Of a DNA stretch of 64,000 nt, positions 23,921 through 37,190 are shown in pieces. Position 1 is the stretch's first letter, and each line of letters opens with the position of its first letter. Location: NCBI RefSeq assembly GCF_040954645.1, contig NC_092805.1, forward strand, positions 77,140,757 to 77,204,756. Direction: 5' to 3'. A model generated the notes under the pieces. That model ran no database searches. It had not been told where the DNA came from and worked only from the letters and a program-made list of their open reading frames with translations. Position numbers and translations under genes: made by a program. This DNA is from Diabrotica undecimpunctata (lineage: Eukaryota > Arthropoda > Insecta > Coleoptera > Chrysomelidae).

Positions 23921-25543
23921 CTCGTTATGTAATATACCTACTATTCATTTTTTCATTAAGAAATATGTTTAGTATTATGGTTATTATTTTATTAGTAAAT
24001 ACTTACCACTACAATTTAAAAACAATAGAATTGAACAATAGAATGAAAAATACATTATCAGTTAAAATCGACTGTTTGCTTGTCCTCGACAGCAATTCAT
24101 ATATTGGGCGAATTTTCAGTTTACTCTCAATTTTCTTAGTACAGCGAAACGTTTAAGTCAAAGCTTTCATGAATAATCCAAAATTGTCGCAAATTCGTGA
24201 AATGTACTATGGCAGAGCTTGAGCCATTTCTGAAGAGTAAACAATAAATTATTGCTGTAAATTTTAAAAAGAAAAATGATCCTTTGATCAGTTAGAGACA
24301 GAAATTTATCTATATTTTTCTCATTAAATTTTTTTATTGCATAATGGATAGTTCCTGTTAATTGACAACATAGAAAGGTTATCAGCATAAGTTACCGAGT
24401 CTACTGTTTCTTAAAATGTTTTCTGGATCCTTAACATCTGAAAAACGTTTGACTCTAGTATCATAAATGGATTTTTTGTCAGCACCTTTAAACAATTTTA
24501 TAGCTTTCATAAATATTTTAAACTGATAGAATAATACATTCTGAGCAGCAATTATATTTTTTTAAATCCTAACTCGAAAATATCACTAATTCTCCATTTA
24601 AGTCTGGCTCCACATAACACACCATAAAGGAATATCAATATGGGGCAATGATCCAAGGAATACTGTTAACCAAAACTAGAATTCTTAAGTTTCTCCTTTT
24701 TCTTAAATTTGAAACCTCATTAAAAGTAACACCTCTATCACATATTATCAGTTATTCGGGGCATTTTCTTGTTTATGGATTCTTCTAAAATATCATATTG
24801 ATAAGTAGACTTGGCTACACCGGATGTTGGCGGCATGTCATGTTTGAGAGGAAAGTAGATTAATACTTCTATAATAGTTTTCTGTATGTAATATATGTAA
24901 CAGTTATACTTCTGTGTACTAGAGGGATGAAGTACTTACATGTACATACATGCCATAGGGGACGTGACCCACAGACAGAATAGACCATAACGTATCTCCG
25001 GGGGCAGACCGCCCCAGTCAAGGTGTTAAAATTGTAGGCACTAAATTCTGAGAAACGATACTTGAATTTTAACGACAACACTGTTGTCAGGTTGTGATTA
25101 TAGATAATTTATCCAGTTCTATATTATTAATTATTATAACATACAGTCAAATAGTCATAGGATAACGAACTTGTTAGTATTTTCATAAAACATGACACCG
25201 CTGACCGAGGAAAGGAGAGTAGATAATCGAAGTCGCAAGTTATAGAGAGATTATCACTTAGTGTGGATGTTTACTGCACACATAGTAGCGTATCGTTTAC
25301 GTTGTTAAGTGTATTTTGAAAATTTATATATACTAAAAAAACATGTTTACCAAATTTTTGTTTTTGTGTGTATTTGAAACATACTTACGTGAAGCTTATT
25401 TCGCTTTTAAAAATTAGTAATGTATATAGGTCTTAGAGAAGATATAAGTATTTTAATTTGGCATACATGTAAACAAAATTAACTTACCTATTATATAAGG
25501 CAATATTAATAAAGTAGTTCCACATCCATAAAAGGTCAAAATA
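23921..25543. other. Interval without a recognised gene
   Basis: Only short frames with no family resemblance. A slightly GC-richer patch lies at 24940-25030. Nothing else supported. Confidence 0.5.
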
Positions 25544-26700
25544 TTAATTATCGTATGAAGAAAACTCATTGGATGAACAAAAACTATTGCAATCACGATT
25601 AGTTTCATTGATAATTAAAGATCCAATGGAAACATCCCCTTTAGTGTCTAGATCCCACATTATGTTTTCTTCTTGCATAGTATGTGTAATGCCATTTTTG
25701 CATGAGTCAGGCCCGACGTTTTCTATAGCAATAGCTAGCAGACCTTTCACATCATTCATTTTAAAAGTTAAGTTTTCCTTTGCTACTGGATTTTTTTATT
25801 AAAGTTTGATAGGATTCAGCTCACAACGATAAGGAGGGAGGTGCAGAACAATTATGTTCCTGTCACACGCCATTTTCTCGACAATATATTCCTTGTATTC
25901 ATGTACATGTCTCCTTGCAATATTTAATAAGTCTACATTACATATATTGTCCTCGAATGATATATTTCGTTGAGAGAGCCAGTTCATCATGTCAGCTTTT
26001 CGCTAGACCGTTGTTGGTGACGGCTTGAGGCTTGAGTGATCATCTATGGTAAGATGCATTGTCCATAATGACTACAGAATTTAATTTAAAGTACAATGAA
26101 ACCTGGGAAAACCCACGTTTAAATTTTTGGGTATCTATTTCTTCACGATAGTCATTGGTTCCTATGGATTCAAAGAGTAACAAGCCGTTGTCCAGAAAAT
26201 CCGAATCACTACCTATGTTTATTTAAATGAGTTTCCTTTTTCCACTAATGTTTTTAGAGCTGATGATAACCCTTCAATTAAGGCTTGCGGACGGTTCCTA
26301 ATTTCAAAATCTTGCCACACCTTTGAGACCGTATAGCTTTAATTTAGGAAAGCTTCGTGAAAATAGTAGATTTACTTCAGGTAATGTCTCCGCCACAAAA
26401 TAATATCTTTTCTTTATATAAAAATACTGTTTCTACTTATTTTCAGATAAGTAATAATATACGTCGTGTTATATTGGTAATCAAATTGTAGTCTATTTTG
26501 ACCGAGACTTTTTTGAAGATTGGAATTTTCTCCAAATAGCATAGTTAATACCCTCTTCAAGCTGAATACGTTTTTTTGGTATGGTTTCAATTTTTCAACA
26601 GATGTATCCGTTAACTTCACGTTGTTTGAATTATTTTAGAATTCTGTGAACACTTATCGTAAATGCTTTAGTCAAATCACTCTATATAGTTACAACATCA
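25544..26700 (-). pseudogene. IS630/Tc1-type DDE transposase remnant A
   Basis: The minus strand reads, in several frames, an HTH-like DLTKAFTISVHRIL and a degraded core with VVIMDNAS-like sequence. The open piece 25990-25799 (MMNWLSQRNISFEDN, then IVLHLPPYRCELNPIKL) carries the usual P-P-Y..-L-N-P-I-E-x box, with the final catalytic Glu replaced by Lys. The end MNDVKGLLAIAIENV...MWDLD (25759-25544) fits the family C-terminus. Many frame breaks. Related to remnant B at 35610. Confidence 0.72.
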
Positions 26701-26949
26701 TTGGTCAACATATTTTCATTCCTTTCTTGGAGTCCACAATATTCCTTTCTAAATTTTCACCCTCTGAAAAATTTTGCTGACGATGTTTTCTTTAACTATT
26801 TTAATATTTAGCCTTCCATATTTGTCAGAACTTTATAGAAACGTATTTACCAAGAAGCGTAACAGTAGCGTAAAATTTACTTTTTATTTAGCCTATGGCA
26901 TATTAAAAACACATAATTAAAGCAATATTTTTATAAAAAACGTTAAATG

Positions 26950-27500
26950 GAGTAATTGAAACGAACATCTAATATATCAATATAATCTAGAACATTATCG
27001 GTCTCATTCAGGAATTCCATCTTCTTAGTTTTTCTTGCTATTCTGGCAATATATTACCCTTCTAATCTCTTTACTTCTTTTGTTTGAATTCCTTTTTGCT
27101 TTTGCTCAGTTTTTGGTAAAATTTTCTTGCCTCTATTGGTTTACTTAGATCTTGTAGTTCTTGAAGTTCTTTGTTTATAGTTTCTCTCTTTTTTCTGCGG
27201 TGGTTTTTCTTTTCTTCCTTGCATACTTATGTATATTTCTCTTTTGGTTGTTGCATTCTGTACTCCTGTTGCACCAATAATAAGCTTTGTTTTTTTTTAT
27301 TATAATCTGATATTCTTTGTCAAAACAGTCATTCGGTCTTGTTCTTCTTTGTTTACCTTTCATGCCTAGTAATTCTTCAGCTGCTTCTTTCATGATTGTT
27401 TCTACACCCTTCCCACTCTTTTTTCATGTCTAAGTCTGTTTTATAGTTTGATATTTATATTTTGTTTATATTCTTTATTTTTCTTTATATTTTTAAGGCC
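26950..27500 (-). pseudogene. LINE ORF2 linker fragment
   Basis: The open stretch 27393-27175 (KEAAEELLGMKGKQRRTRPNDCFDKE, then IIIKKNKAYYWCNRS) and the following degraded frames (KEIRRVIYCQNSKK) match the region between endonuclease and RT of RTE/R4-like LINEs (Trp/Phe-Asp-x-Glu-Cys block). No RT or endonuclease catalytic part is preserved here. Confidence 0.6.
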
Positions 27501-28160
27501 TTTTACATTAAATTGTTTATGTTTAGAACTTATTGTCTTTTTTAAACTTTTAAAATTCTGCATTCCGCATTTGCTTCTCTTCTGGTGCGAACGTTTATTA
27601 TATTGGATTGGTGTCTTGAGTCTACAATAGAATGATCTATCATATTTACTGTTTAGTCCGTCTGGTGATTTCCAGGTGTCTTTGTGTATATCTTTTCAAG
27701 CGAAGTTAAAATTATTCCATCGATTCCAAAAAAAAAAAAGATTAATATGAAAAGGAAGCCGCTTTTGAAATCAGAGCATTAAAAATATTTAAAATTCGTT
27801 ATTTCTCAAGGACCATTTTTTTTTATTTTGTTGAGCTGTGGTATCATTCCTGTTTCATACCATGCAAGCTAAACGTTTACTTTATATTCCAGTTCTTCCT
27901 TTGACGGAATTTTTAGTTTTTTTATAACGCTTATATAATTAGAGTATTTGTTTCGTTGTGTAATTGAGGGAATCTGCTGATTCAGTTTTTGATTAATCTA
28001 TTGTGTCTTCATTTGCTGTGTAAACACATTTCGACATAATGTCAGGACATTGATTAATTCCGTTATTAAATAGACTTCTCGGTTATTTGACACTTAAGAG
28101 ACATTTTTCTCAGACATAAACTTCAAATCTTGATAATTACGTTTCGTTCTGTTTACTGCC
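27501..28160. other. T-rich interval, nothing firmly recognised
   Basis: Possibly the decayed endonuclease side of the neighbouring LINE fragment, but no motif is secure. Confidence 0.4.
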
Positions 28161-28363
28161 CTAAACGAAATACGTAGAATTAATTGCGGGGAGTATTGTA
28201 TTTGTAACAATATGATTCATGTCATGCATGGCTCGATGTATACCTTCTTTCAAATAAACCAGTGTTGGCATATTTTTAAAAGACATTATGTACATACAAA
28301 CCAAACAAGCATCTGCGGTTACTCGCTCTCTTTCTATTGACAAACTAAATAATCGAATATTGT
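28161..28363 (-). pseudogene. Orphan exon-like ORF, possibly from a cohesin-loader (Nipped-B) gene
   Basis: On the minus strand a pyrimidine-rich acceptor (CTTTTTATTTCAG, about 28376-28364) opens into 67 codons: NNIRLFSLSIERERVTADAC, LVCMYIMSFKNMPTLVYLKE, GIHRAMHDMNHIVTNTILPA, then INSTYFV and TAG. It resembles no transposon protein I know. From memory it recalls the MYIM-S..MP..VY.E segment of Nipped-B/NIPBL proteins, but I could not verify this. It may be a duplicated or retained single exon. Confidence 0.4.
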
Positions 28364-29180
28364 TCTGAAATAAAAAGAATATACTAATTTAAGTATTTTA
28401 TATCTTTAGGTACATAGTCAACTTCCGCACATCCGCTCAGTCTACACATTATTATTGTGAATGAAAACTTATTTTACAAACTAGATCTATCGTATTATTT
28501 TTAATATTATAAGCAGAAATATAATATTCTATTGTTACAATGTAAAGTGACCAGCAAGAAAACATATTTTCTTACGCGTCGCCAATGATCTAATTCAAAA
28601 TTTCCGAGAATGCATGACAGATACGTGATTTCGGCTACTTTTGACCACTTACGACGAGTGCTTTGTGATTTATAGTTTCATTAATTTTATCTGCCAGACT
28701 ATATGGACCGTTTCTTTGTTTGTCTTTTACACATCTTCAGTTTGCTTAATATCATAGCTTTATTTCATTTGCGGTCGACTTCTAGATATTTTTGTAGTAG
28801 GAGATCTTAATCATCTAATCTGTTTGTTTCATTTTCATATCTTTCGTCATATCCAGTTTATCTCTATTTTATTTTTCAAGCATATTTAACGGTTTTTGTT
28901 GTTTTGATTTTGTATGTATTCATTTTTTTCTCATACTATCTTTCTCATTCTTTCAAAGTTGTTTTTATTATATATCCATGTCTGGTCCCCATACACTACA
29001 TTATTACTATAACTTTGATCTTAATTTCAAAGATATTTTTGTTTTGATTTTATTAATGTACGATGATTTTATAAATACCGGCCATTCAATTTTAATATTT
29101 ATGTTTATTTCTCTGATTTGGTTACTTTTATTTGATCTGGAAGGTTATCCTCAGAGAACATATTCTTCTACAGGTTGCTA
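28364..29180. other. AT-rich interval, traces of a decayed minus-strand LINE
   Basis: Weak minus-strand readings (for example GTRHGYIIKTTLKE near 28960) suggest a very old RT C-terminus. Nothing coherent. Confidence 0.3.
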
Positions 29181-29189
29181 TGCTTGGCA

Positions 29190-30109
29190 ACATGGCGGAA
29201 TACAGCACACATGTTGAAAATGCTGCATTAAATAAAATGTGTCTGAAGTGTTCAAAAAAGTTGTAAGTGCTTTAACTTGTATAAAATGCAATAGTTTTTA
29301 ACATCCTGGTTGTGCAAAATCTTTAAATCATGTGAAATACATAAATAAAAGTGACATTGTTTGCTGTGAACTAGAGGATATGTCTAACCTTATGACAATA
29401 AGGTGGATATAAAAATATTTAATTATATTATTAAACAAAAAGACCTTATTATTAATGATCTGCATCAACAAATAAAGGTATTAACAGACCAAATCAACTT
29501 TTTATATCCCAATAAAAAAAGAAATCCGATGTTTATCAATGAAGATAAAAAACCTGAGGATAAACAAGTATTTGCCCAAAGCAACAAATTACAAAATATT
29601 CATACAGAAAACCATAACAGCGTTGCCAAAGGTTCTCAAAAATCTCAAATTACTATAAAACAAACTTCCAGTGCTATTTTAGAAGCTGAAACGGCTTCAA
29701 AATGTAATAAGTATATTAGTTTAAACCAAGATATAATACCTGAGTCGAAAGAAAGTTATTGGCAAATTGTTTCTCGGAAAAAGCCCAGAGAAAAGTCACG
29801 ATTGGAAATAATGAAGATATAAAAATAAATGGTGTACAATTTAAAGGTGTTCCTAAATATACGGACTTGCATGTTTATAGGCTAGACCGATCAATTTTTA
29901 ATGAAAATTTATGGAAACTAATACAGAACCATTTTCCCGAGGCTATGAGTAGCCCTCTGAAGTCAAAGTTTCCAGACCAGTATTCATCGTTTAAAGTGAG
30001 TATTTATAACCAACATTTTGAGAAAGCTATGGACCTTAGCATATGGCCCCAAGGTGCATATGTGCGGCGTTTTTTAGTGAAGAAGATGCCTTTACTTCAA
30101 ATAGTATAA
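29190..30109 (+). pseudogene. LINE-3 ORF1 (zinc finger and coiled-coil type)
   Basis: It starts with a PHD-like cysteine pattern (MCLKCSKK...C..C...HPGCAKS-like, near 29240-29320) broken by stops. A 139-codon open piece follows (29403-29822: KDLIINDLHQQIKVLTDQIN, YWQIVSRKK). In the next frame comes the C-terminal domain (NGVQFKGVPKYTDLHVYRLD...LKSKFPDQYSSFKVSI...MDLSIWPQGAYVRRF). This domain order is usual for insect CR1-like ORF1. At least two frame changes. Confidence 0.7.
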
Positions 30110-31086
30110 ATCAATCTCAAAAGTTGACGGTTTGTCACTTAAATTTTAGAAGTTTGAAGTACAAAATTCAATATTTGGAGGAATTGACGGTGTCCCTAAA
30201 TTACCCAGAAGTATTTTGTGTTAGTGAAGTGTGGTGTGATAAACATGAAATTTTAAATTTGTTCTTCGACTCTTATGTATTAAGCGATTTCTTCCATCGT
30301 TCAGACTCAGGTGGGGGAGGGGTCGCAATATTTGTAAATGTAAGTTGTGCTTTTACTATTAAAAACTGTTCGCTTGCTAAGATTGATAAAATATTTGAGT
30401 ATGCCTTGATTGATTTGGAATATCAAAATAACATTATAATTGTTGTCTGTTTTTACAGATCATCAAAAGATACACAAACTTTCATAAATAAAATGGAGGA
30501 AATATTGAACAAAAATAATATTATTTTCATCTGTGGTGACTTCAATAATAATTTTGATCCAAAGGTGCACAATATAGATGCATTAAGATTAAAAAATGTT
30601 TTTACCTCTTATGGTTTAAATCAATGTATTTTTTAATATACTAGAATACACAATGACTCGTAAACTGTGATTGATAATATTTTCTGCAATGTAAATGTTA
30701 AGTTTTTATCTTGTTGTGTTGTATATACCGATGTGAGTGATCATTTTTTACAGAAAGTTGAATACAACTTGAATGCTTCTTTTTCGGGAGATAATATTGT
30801 TTATACGCGTGATTTTAATAGCACTCTTAATATTAATTATTTTAATCAATTGCTCTTTAGGGAATCTTGGTGCTTTCTAGACTCACATTTATCTTCGGAT
30901 AACAAGTTTTGCATATTTAATGAAAAAATTATGGAACTCTTCGATAAAGCATTTCCTTTGCAAACGGTGGATACTAGACGATTTTCTAAACAGTCTAAAA
31001 ATAAGGGCTGGTTGACTTCTAATTTAATAAATGAGGGAAATTTTATTAGAGACATTTTCACATCTATAAAATATTCAGAGTCATGA
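30110..31086 (+). pseudogene. LINE-3 endonuclease and linker
   Basis: Frame 30043-30636 contains LTVCHLNFRSLKYKIQYLEE, VFCVSEVWCDKHEI, GGGGVAIFVNVS, VVCFYRSS and FICGDFNNNF, the catalytic blocks of AP-like endonuclease. After a short break, 30667-31086 supplies IDNIFCNVN and the S-D-H block (DVSDHFLQKVEY), then the linker to RT. Interrupted by stops near 30636 and 31086. Confidence 0.8.
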
Positions 31087-31169
31087 GCTCAGAATACGGT
31101 ATAACATTCTAAAAAAAAACTTATGAATACAAAGTTAAATTAGCCAAGCAAACTTATTTTAATAATAAA

Positions 31170-32670
31170 ATGATAAATGCGCAGAATAGTATGGCTGAGG
31201 CTTGGCGCATCATAAATCGAAACACTGTCGGAGGTAAAAATCGAAACTCTTCTAAATACCCAAGTAAATTTAAAAATAATTTGGGAATTTCTGTGGATGA
31301 GCCTCATGATATAGTAGAATTTTTCAGTCAACATTTTTCGAATTCCGTAAAAAATTTAATTAGTCAAACTTCACCTGACTATAATCCTAAGAATCTTTCT
31401 TCGTCTATACACTCCCTTTTCCTTTATCCTGTTAGTGATGAAGAAATAAAAAGTATAAATAAAGATATCTCAAAAAAATCCTCGGCTGGACTGGATGAGA
31501 TCCCGTATTCTATGTTAACACATGTATCTCATAACATATATAAACAATTCACATTTCTAGTAAATCTTTCATTTCAGGAAGGGATTTTTCCTCAAATTCT
31601 AAATACTGCTTTAGTTGTGCCAATACATAAAAAAGGCGACAAATCAAAATTTGGTAACTATCGAGGCCTATCACTTTTATCTGTGTTTTCAAAAATATAT
31701 GAGAAGGCATTTCATATACGTCTCCTCTCGTATATTAACAAGAACAACATTATAGAAAAGTCTCAATTTGGTTTCCGTGAAGGTATAAGTGTGCAAGATG
31801 CACTACTATAAACGCTTTGCAATCATATTTTATCGAACTTTGATAAGGGTTATAAAGTTATCTGTTTGTTTTTTGACTTAGCACGAGCTTTTGAAACTGT
31901 AAATCATCCAATACTGCTGGAAAAACTTTATCATAGTGGTGTTAGAGGAACTGCGTTAAAGTGGATCCACACCTTTTTATCGAAAAGGTTTCAAAAAATG
32001 AAGGTCAATGTAAATGGGAATATAATATTTTCTTCAGAAGAAAGTGTCCTCTCCGGAGTTCCACAGAGAAGTATTATTGGCCTTTTTTTATTTTTGATTT
32101 TCGTCAATGATTTAAATCAACTGATAAACGATAGCTCAATATGTTTGGTTCGGAATCCATTAGATAAATTTTCTGATGCAAGTGTTCGAGTAGAAAACGT
32201 GGAACAGCAATCAGGCTGTTATGTCACTCAATTTGCTGACGATACCACAGTTGCACAGTTCCAATAATTTTTTTCATGTAGTACAAAAAGCAAACTGTCT
32301 TGTAAAAAGTATGACTCATTACTGTTTAAATAATGCCCTCATCTTAAATGGATCAAAGACCAATATGGTAACCTTTTTACCTTCTACTACGCAGATGAGT
32401 CCATTAGTAAAACTTGACAATGGGTCAGTGGTAAATAGCCACTCCACTAAGTTGTTAGGTGTTTACCTGGATTCTAATTTGTCTTGGAGCTCTCACGTTA
32501 ATTATGTAGTGGGAAGATTCTCTGTGCACTGTTATATTCTATGGCAACTTAGGAATTTTATCTCCCTAGATATCTTAAAACTTTACTATTTTGCTCACGT
32601 ACAGTCAATTTTGCAATATTGCTTAGGTTGTTGGGGAAATTGCTCGCGAAATATCGCTGTTTATGTCTAA
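31170..32670 (+). pseudogene. LINE-3 reverse transcriptase
   Basis: Three consecutive frames: fingers (KKSSAGLDEIPYSML, ALVVPIHKKGDKSKFGNYRG, SQFGFREGISVQDALL), palm (CLFFDLARAFETVNHPILLE, VLSGVPQRSIIG, catalytic QFADDTTVA near 32230) and thumb (LNNALILNGSKTNMVTF, TKLLGVYLDSNLSWSSHV). A TAA at 31809 and a frame change near 32260 disable it. Motif B reads GVPQRS where GVPQGS is usual. Confidence 0.82.
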
Positions 32671-35600
32671 CCATTTTTATTATCCTATATTATAGTCTAC
32701 GTACTTGAAATATAATCTAACGCCAGAATAGATAGTTTGATTGAGATTGTAATTCTTTTTTTGCCCTTTGCTTATTGTAAAAATTTAATTAGAAGCAAAT
32801 AGCAGAAAAACAATAACCACGGTTCACTTTTTCTACAATACATAAATTATACGGTATTAAAAAGGATGTTCCAAAAAACATTAAAACAATTAGTTTATAA
32901 GCAAAGTAGAAACAAAATATGAGTACAATATCCATGTGTTTTGTAATTAAAAAATCTAATATTATTTTTTTAATTAGACAATAATATGTCTCTCTTAAAA
33001 AGGATGTTTGTTATTTACTAATTACTGTCACTATTATAACCATTATGTTTATTTGTATTATAGCAGAAAAGTTACGTTGATTTTCTTGACCTTCTAGGTT
33101 TTTTGATTTGTTGATAAAATTTAGTAAAAGCTGTAACAGTCGTTACTTATACTGTATTGATATAAAAATAATTTCAGAGATGTAGTATGGGTTGCCTAAC
33201 TTTAAGTGTTCATTTGCCCATTAAGTGTGTATTTTTAATAATTTAAGTTGTCACTCTGTTCTAATTTGGTACCCTTGTGAACTAAAGAGATGACAGGAGA
33301 CTAGGGGAAGTGGAAAAATGGCTCTTCTTGGTTGATTAACTGTGAATTAAAATTCACTTTTGATCGAGAGTTTGGAGTGGTACAAGTGGCAGTTAGCGAA
33401 AGAAAATCCAATTAATGCATAGAATTTCCTTCACTTCAAGAAGTTAAATATTCTAAGCATACCATAACGATTTAATTGACGGTGTTTTCGCAAACTCGGG
33501 AGGTGAAGTGAGATTTCTAGCACGGAATTGATTAGCTATCTGGTAAATAATAATTTTTTATATTATAAACATTAGAGTATTTTATCTATATCCTATTATT
33601 CAGATTCATTATTTCATATTTTAATATAGTATTTTGTCCAAGGCCATTATATTTTTACTCTATGTGAAGCAAGGTCACGCTACATCCGATTGGATGGTTT
33701 TTTTATCTACCATAATTATCTTTTTGCTCCGGTTTCTTATGCTGAAAGAAACTTTCCTCACTTCTTCTTTGATTTCTTTTTATGAATGTTGAGATTAGAA
33801 GTAACGGGGAATTGTTTTCAGCCACCTACCATGGAATTATAAATTTCCCTCAGAACATCCGAGGGAGAGTACCACTTCAACTCTATTAGAATCAGGGTCA
33901 TTGGGACAAGCCACAGGGAGTATTATCTACTCCACCCTCATTTTTTCTCCAGCCTGCACCTAGAGGTAGGGCAGGACAGTCATCATCGGAACTGAGCCAA
34001 TTAGCACCAGCTCCGTGCTAATTTCGGACCTCAAGGAGGACTTCGCTGGGACACCGAAACCATTCGGGAGTATCCTTCCAGACAGCTGTAGGAGGACAGT
34101 TGGTTTTTGATTCAGAACTATATATATATATCTTGTTTCACTAGTTCTAGTTTTTTTTTATAACATAAATATATATATTAATTAATATAACTCCCCTTGG
34201 TGTAAGGTATCGGTAAGTTTGAGCTCAAATTCTACCCAGAGATTATCTTCCATTGTTTTTTGTATTAACCATTTATTTCTTTATTAACTTTAATTATTTC
34301 ATTATTAACTGTAATTATTTCATTATTTGTCTACTTAACTAATTTTTTATATTTCATCTTGCGTTATTAATTCCGGTTATTATCCCTTCAGGATAATATA
34401 CCGTTTCAATTGTTTAACTTGGCTTGTTCCCATTTATATATATTATTTTGTTTGTATGTGTATTTAGAGTTGTTTAACAATATTGTTGGTCATATTGTAG
34501 GTAAGTTTGATATATTTACTTGGCTATACGTTCTTCCAACGTTAGCATTATTTTTTTTAAGGTTGTTTTTAACCTAGATGTAGGTTGTACACTCTATATC
34601 AGAGTTATTCTGTCTAGTTTTCAACTTTTTATTATAGTTGTTTTCAACATTCTTTTTTTTTAAATATTATATTGTGAAATTTTCATATACTTTTGGTAAC
34701 TTAGAGATTGTCAGAATCTAAGAAGTTATATTTAATAAACTTGAATTTGTTTTGCATATAATTTTTTTTATTAATATTTCCTTACCTTTTTACATTTACA
34801 GCATTTTTGTTTATTAGATCAACTTTAATTAATTTTAGCAGTATACGATACCTGGAAGAGTGACCGTTACTCTTTTTAGAGTAGTATCCCTCTTCTGGCG
34901 CCCTCAATTTGTTTTCTTGGTTAATTTTCATTATATCTATTTATTTTTCATATCTTCTTTTCTATCCATCATACATATTTTCCTGATTTACTGTCTTTAA
35001 AAGGCATGCAAATTGGCCGTATCCATCCTTGAGTTTCTAGTGGTCATTCTCTTGCCTACATTGCTAGCCTAGCCACATTCCGTTCTATATTTTTTTTTCA
35101 TACTTCTTTACGTAATTGTTATCTATTTTATCCCATATATATAGACCACTCTTCTTATACCTCTCTCCTCCTACACACCCCAGTATTTTGTTACAAAGCA
35201 ACAGCTTATTTCAAATTGAGTGGCGAGCCCTTCCACGAAATAGTTAATCGGGCTGACAATAGAATATCTATGACCAGACCCATGCAGTTGCGTTGCAATA
35301 TTAAACAAATTAAATTATTTGAAATCGCACTAATTACAAAATTATTACTCACTTGAATAATAAATGGAGTTTGATTGTATACAGATTGTTTTGTATATAC
35401 CAAACTTTTTGATACTCCATATAGTTTGGTGAAAATTAATTTCTAGTTTAGTATCAGTAACCTTAAAACCGTAATTATAAAGTCATTATTAATGACTCCT
35501 TATAAACGACTGGTTAAGGACATACAAAGAACTGATAAGAATTATTTCCGAGAATTTCTAGTCACTGGATTTCAAACGAGTTCGTAATTTAGTCTCAATT
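32671..35600. other. AT-rich 2.9-kb interval with one GC-richer patch
   Basis: No coding similarity found. A GC-richer patch at 33820-34110 (CCTCAGAACATCCGAGGGAG, CCTGCACCTAGAGGTAGGGC, GGACCTCAAGGAGGACTTCG) could be an LTR or promoter fragment, but no partner copy is visible. CTGGCGCCCTC at about 34895 faintly resembles a gypsy primer site; not supported further. Confidence 0.4.
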
Positions 35601-35846
35601 AGTTGTCGAGTCTCAACAAGAAAGGTGCTACCACGCGTATTAGAACTATTTTGTAGAATGGAGATGGTTAAGTGTAGTACGAGTGAACAGATCAGATTGA
35701 CACCAGAATCCAAAGAATACAATGTATTTAAATATCTGCAAATACTGTTTTTTAAAGATAATCGAACCAATATTAAACAACTTATGAGGGAAGCTACTGG
35801 AGTATCTTTACGTACAGTAAAAAGGATCATTAAAGGATCATCAAAA

Positions 35847-36287
35847 GGATATATAAAAATAAAATATATATGAGACCATGATTAAAACTACTCTTCTTTA
35901 TGGCGCTGAAACATGGAGAATTAGTGAAAAGAACAAAAAACGAATAGAAGCAGTAGAGATGAATGCAATGAGAAGATCTTTAGGTATTTCCAGACGAGAC
36001 CGAATCAGAAATGATGTAATAAAACAGAATAGAAGGAAATATAACTCAAGATATAGAGAAGAAACAATTAAGGTGGTATGGGCATGTTCAACGGCTGCCA
36101 GCATCAAGACTCCCCAAAAAAATAATAGAATGGCAACCGATAGGTCGACGGAAAAGAGGAAGACCCAGATTAGAATGGCAACACGGCGTAAACAAGTCCA
36201 TGAGCGAAAGAAATTTAACAACAAACGACTGCGAAGATAGGAAGAGATGGTGTTTAGGTATCGGACAACGTCGAAAGACGTTCTAAA

Positions 36288-36348
<61 letters not shown>
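35847..36348 (+). mobile_element. LINE 3' fragment with (TA)n tail, flanked by a target duplication
   Basis: Bounded by AAAGGATCATCAAAA (35832-35846) and AAAGGATCATTCAAAA (36349-36364), a 15-16-bp duplication of transposase sequence. It contains the RT C-terminus (TTLLYGAETWRISEKNKKRI, AVEMNAMRRSLGISRRDR, then in other frames WYGHVQRLP and RRKRGRPRLEW) and ends in about 59 bp of TA. The tail is therefore part of the retrotransposed unit. Confidence 0.85.

Positions 36349-36349
<1 letters not shown>
36290..36349. repeat. (TA)n tail of the inserted LINE
   Basis: Pure TA repeat directly before the second copy of the target duplication. Confidence 0.95.
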
Positions 36350-36352
<3 letters not shown>

Positions 36353-37190
36353 GATCATTCAAAAAGCCAGTATGTTAACAACCTCAAAGTCAAATAATAC
36401 ACTAAAATTTCCAGCTACAACACTTACTAAAAGAAAAGCAACCGTGGTAGGCTTGAGGGAGGATGACAAACAGTTCATTAGAAATACCATTCATCGTTTT
36501 CATGAGACTGAACGTTGTCGGGTATCATTGAAGCTTTTGCAGAAAAGGCTTGAAGAGGTGTACCAGTGGACTGGAAGTGTGAGTTCTCTCTACAGAATTG
36601 CTAAAGATTTGGGATTTAAATGGAAGAAAACGAAAGATAATCCACGTTTATTAATTGAACAGAATGATATTCGTGCTCTACGCATTAAATATTTGGACAA
36701 AATTAAATATTACAGAAGCGAAGGTAAGTCAATTGTATATTTTGATGAAACCTATGTACATGCAGGACAGACTACCCCAAATAGCTGGACAGATGACAGT
36801 GGCAAAGGATTGTTCAAAAACATTTCAAAAGAAAGTAGGTTGGTTATCGTACATGGTGGTGGGGAGATGGCATTCATACAGAATACCCTTTTGATTTTTA
36901 AGTCAGGATCTAAGACATGAGACAAGTAATCCCCAATTTTCCTGTTGGATTCGTAGTTGTTACTGATAATGATTTATATCATAATGTACTTATTAATAAA
37001 GCACCCATCAGTAATTCTAAAAAAATGGATATGATATCTTGGTTGACAAAAAAAAATTAGCATTTGAAACGTCAATGTTAAGACCGCAATTGTATGGAAT
37101 CATCAAACGACACAAACAATGTGGACATATTCCTTTAAAACTTCCGCCATATCATCCAGACTTGAACCTTATAGAAATGAAATCGTAGAC

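Larger units (their letters stand above)
29190..32670 (+). mobile_element. CR1/jockey-type LINE, broken but nearly complete (LINE-3)
   Basis: ORF1, endonuclease and RT follow in order on the plus strand. The reading ends abruptly after LQYCLGCWGNCSRNIAVYV, short of the usual ORF2 C-terminus, so the 3' end is truncated or replaced. No tail or target duplication identified. Confidence 0.82.
35610..37190 (+). pseudogene. IS630/Tc1-type DDE transposase remnant B, split by a LINE
   Basis: The N-terminal part (35652-35846) has TNIKQLMREATGVSLRTVKRIIKG, an HTH. After a LINE insertion the frame continues at about 36365 with HTH/linker (FIRNTIHRFHETERCRVSLK, VSSLYRIAKDLGFKWKK), then IVYFDETYVHAGQTTPNSW with the first catalytic Asp-Glu, then VIVHGGGEMAFI. 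Past 36920, shifted frames give TDNDLYHN and LPPYHPDLNLIEM with the final Glu, so the triad is recognisable. Frame breaks at 36920 and near 37050. Confidence 0.8.

Noticed and set aside
24869..25081. 70-codon minus-strand frame in a GC-richer patch
   Set aside because: No family resemblance, start and splice context unconvincing.
34885..34910. CTGGCGCCCTC as a gypsy primer-binding site
   Set aside because: Short match, no LTR or gag beside it.
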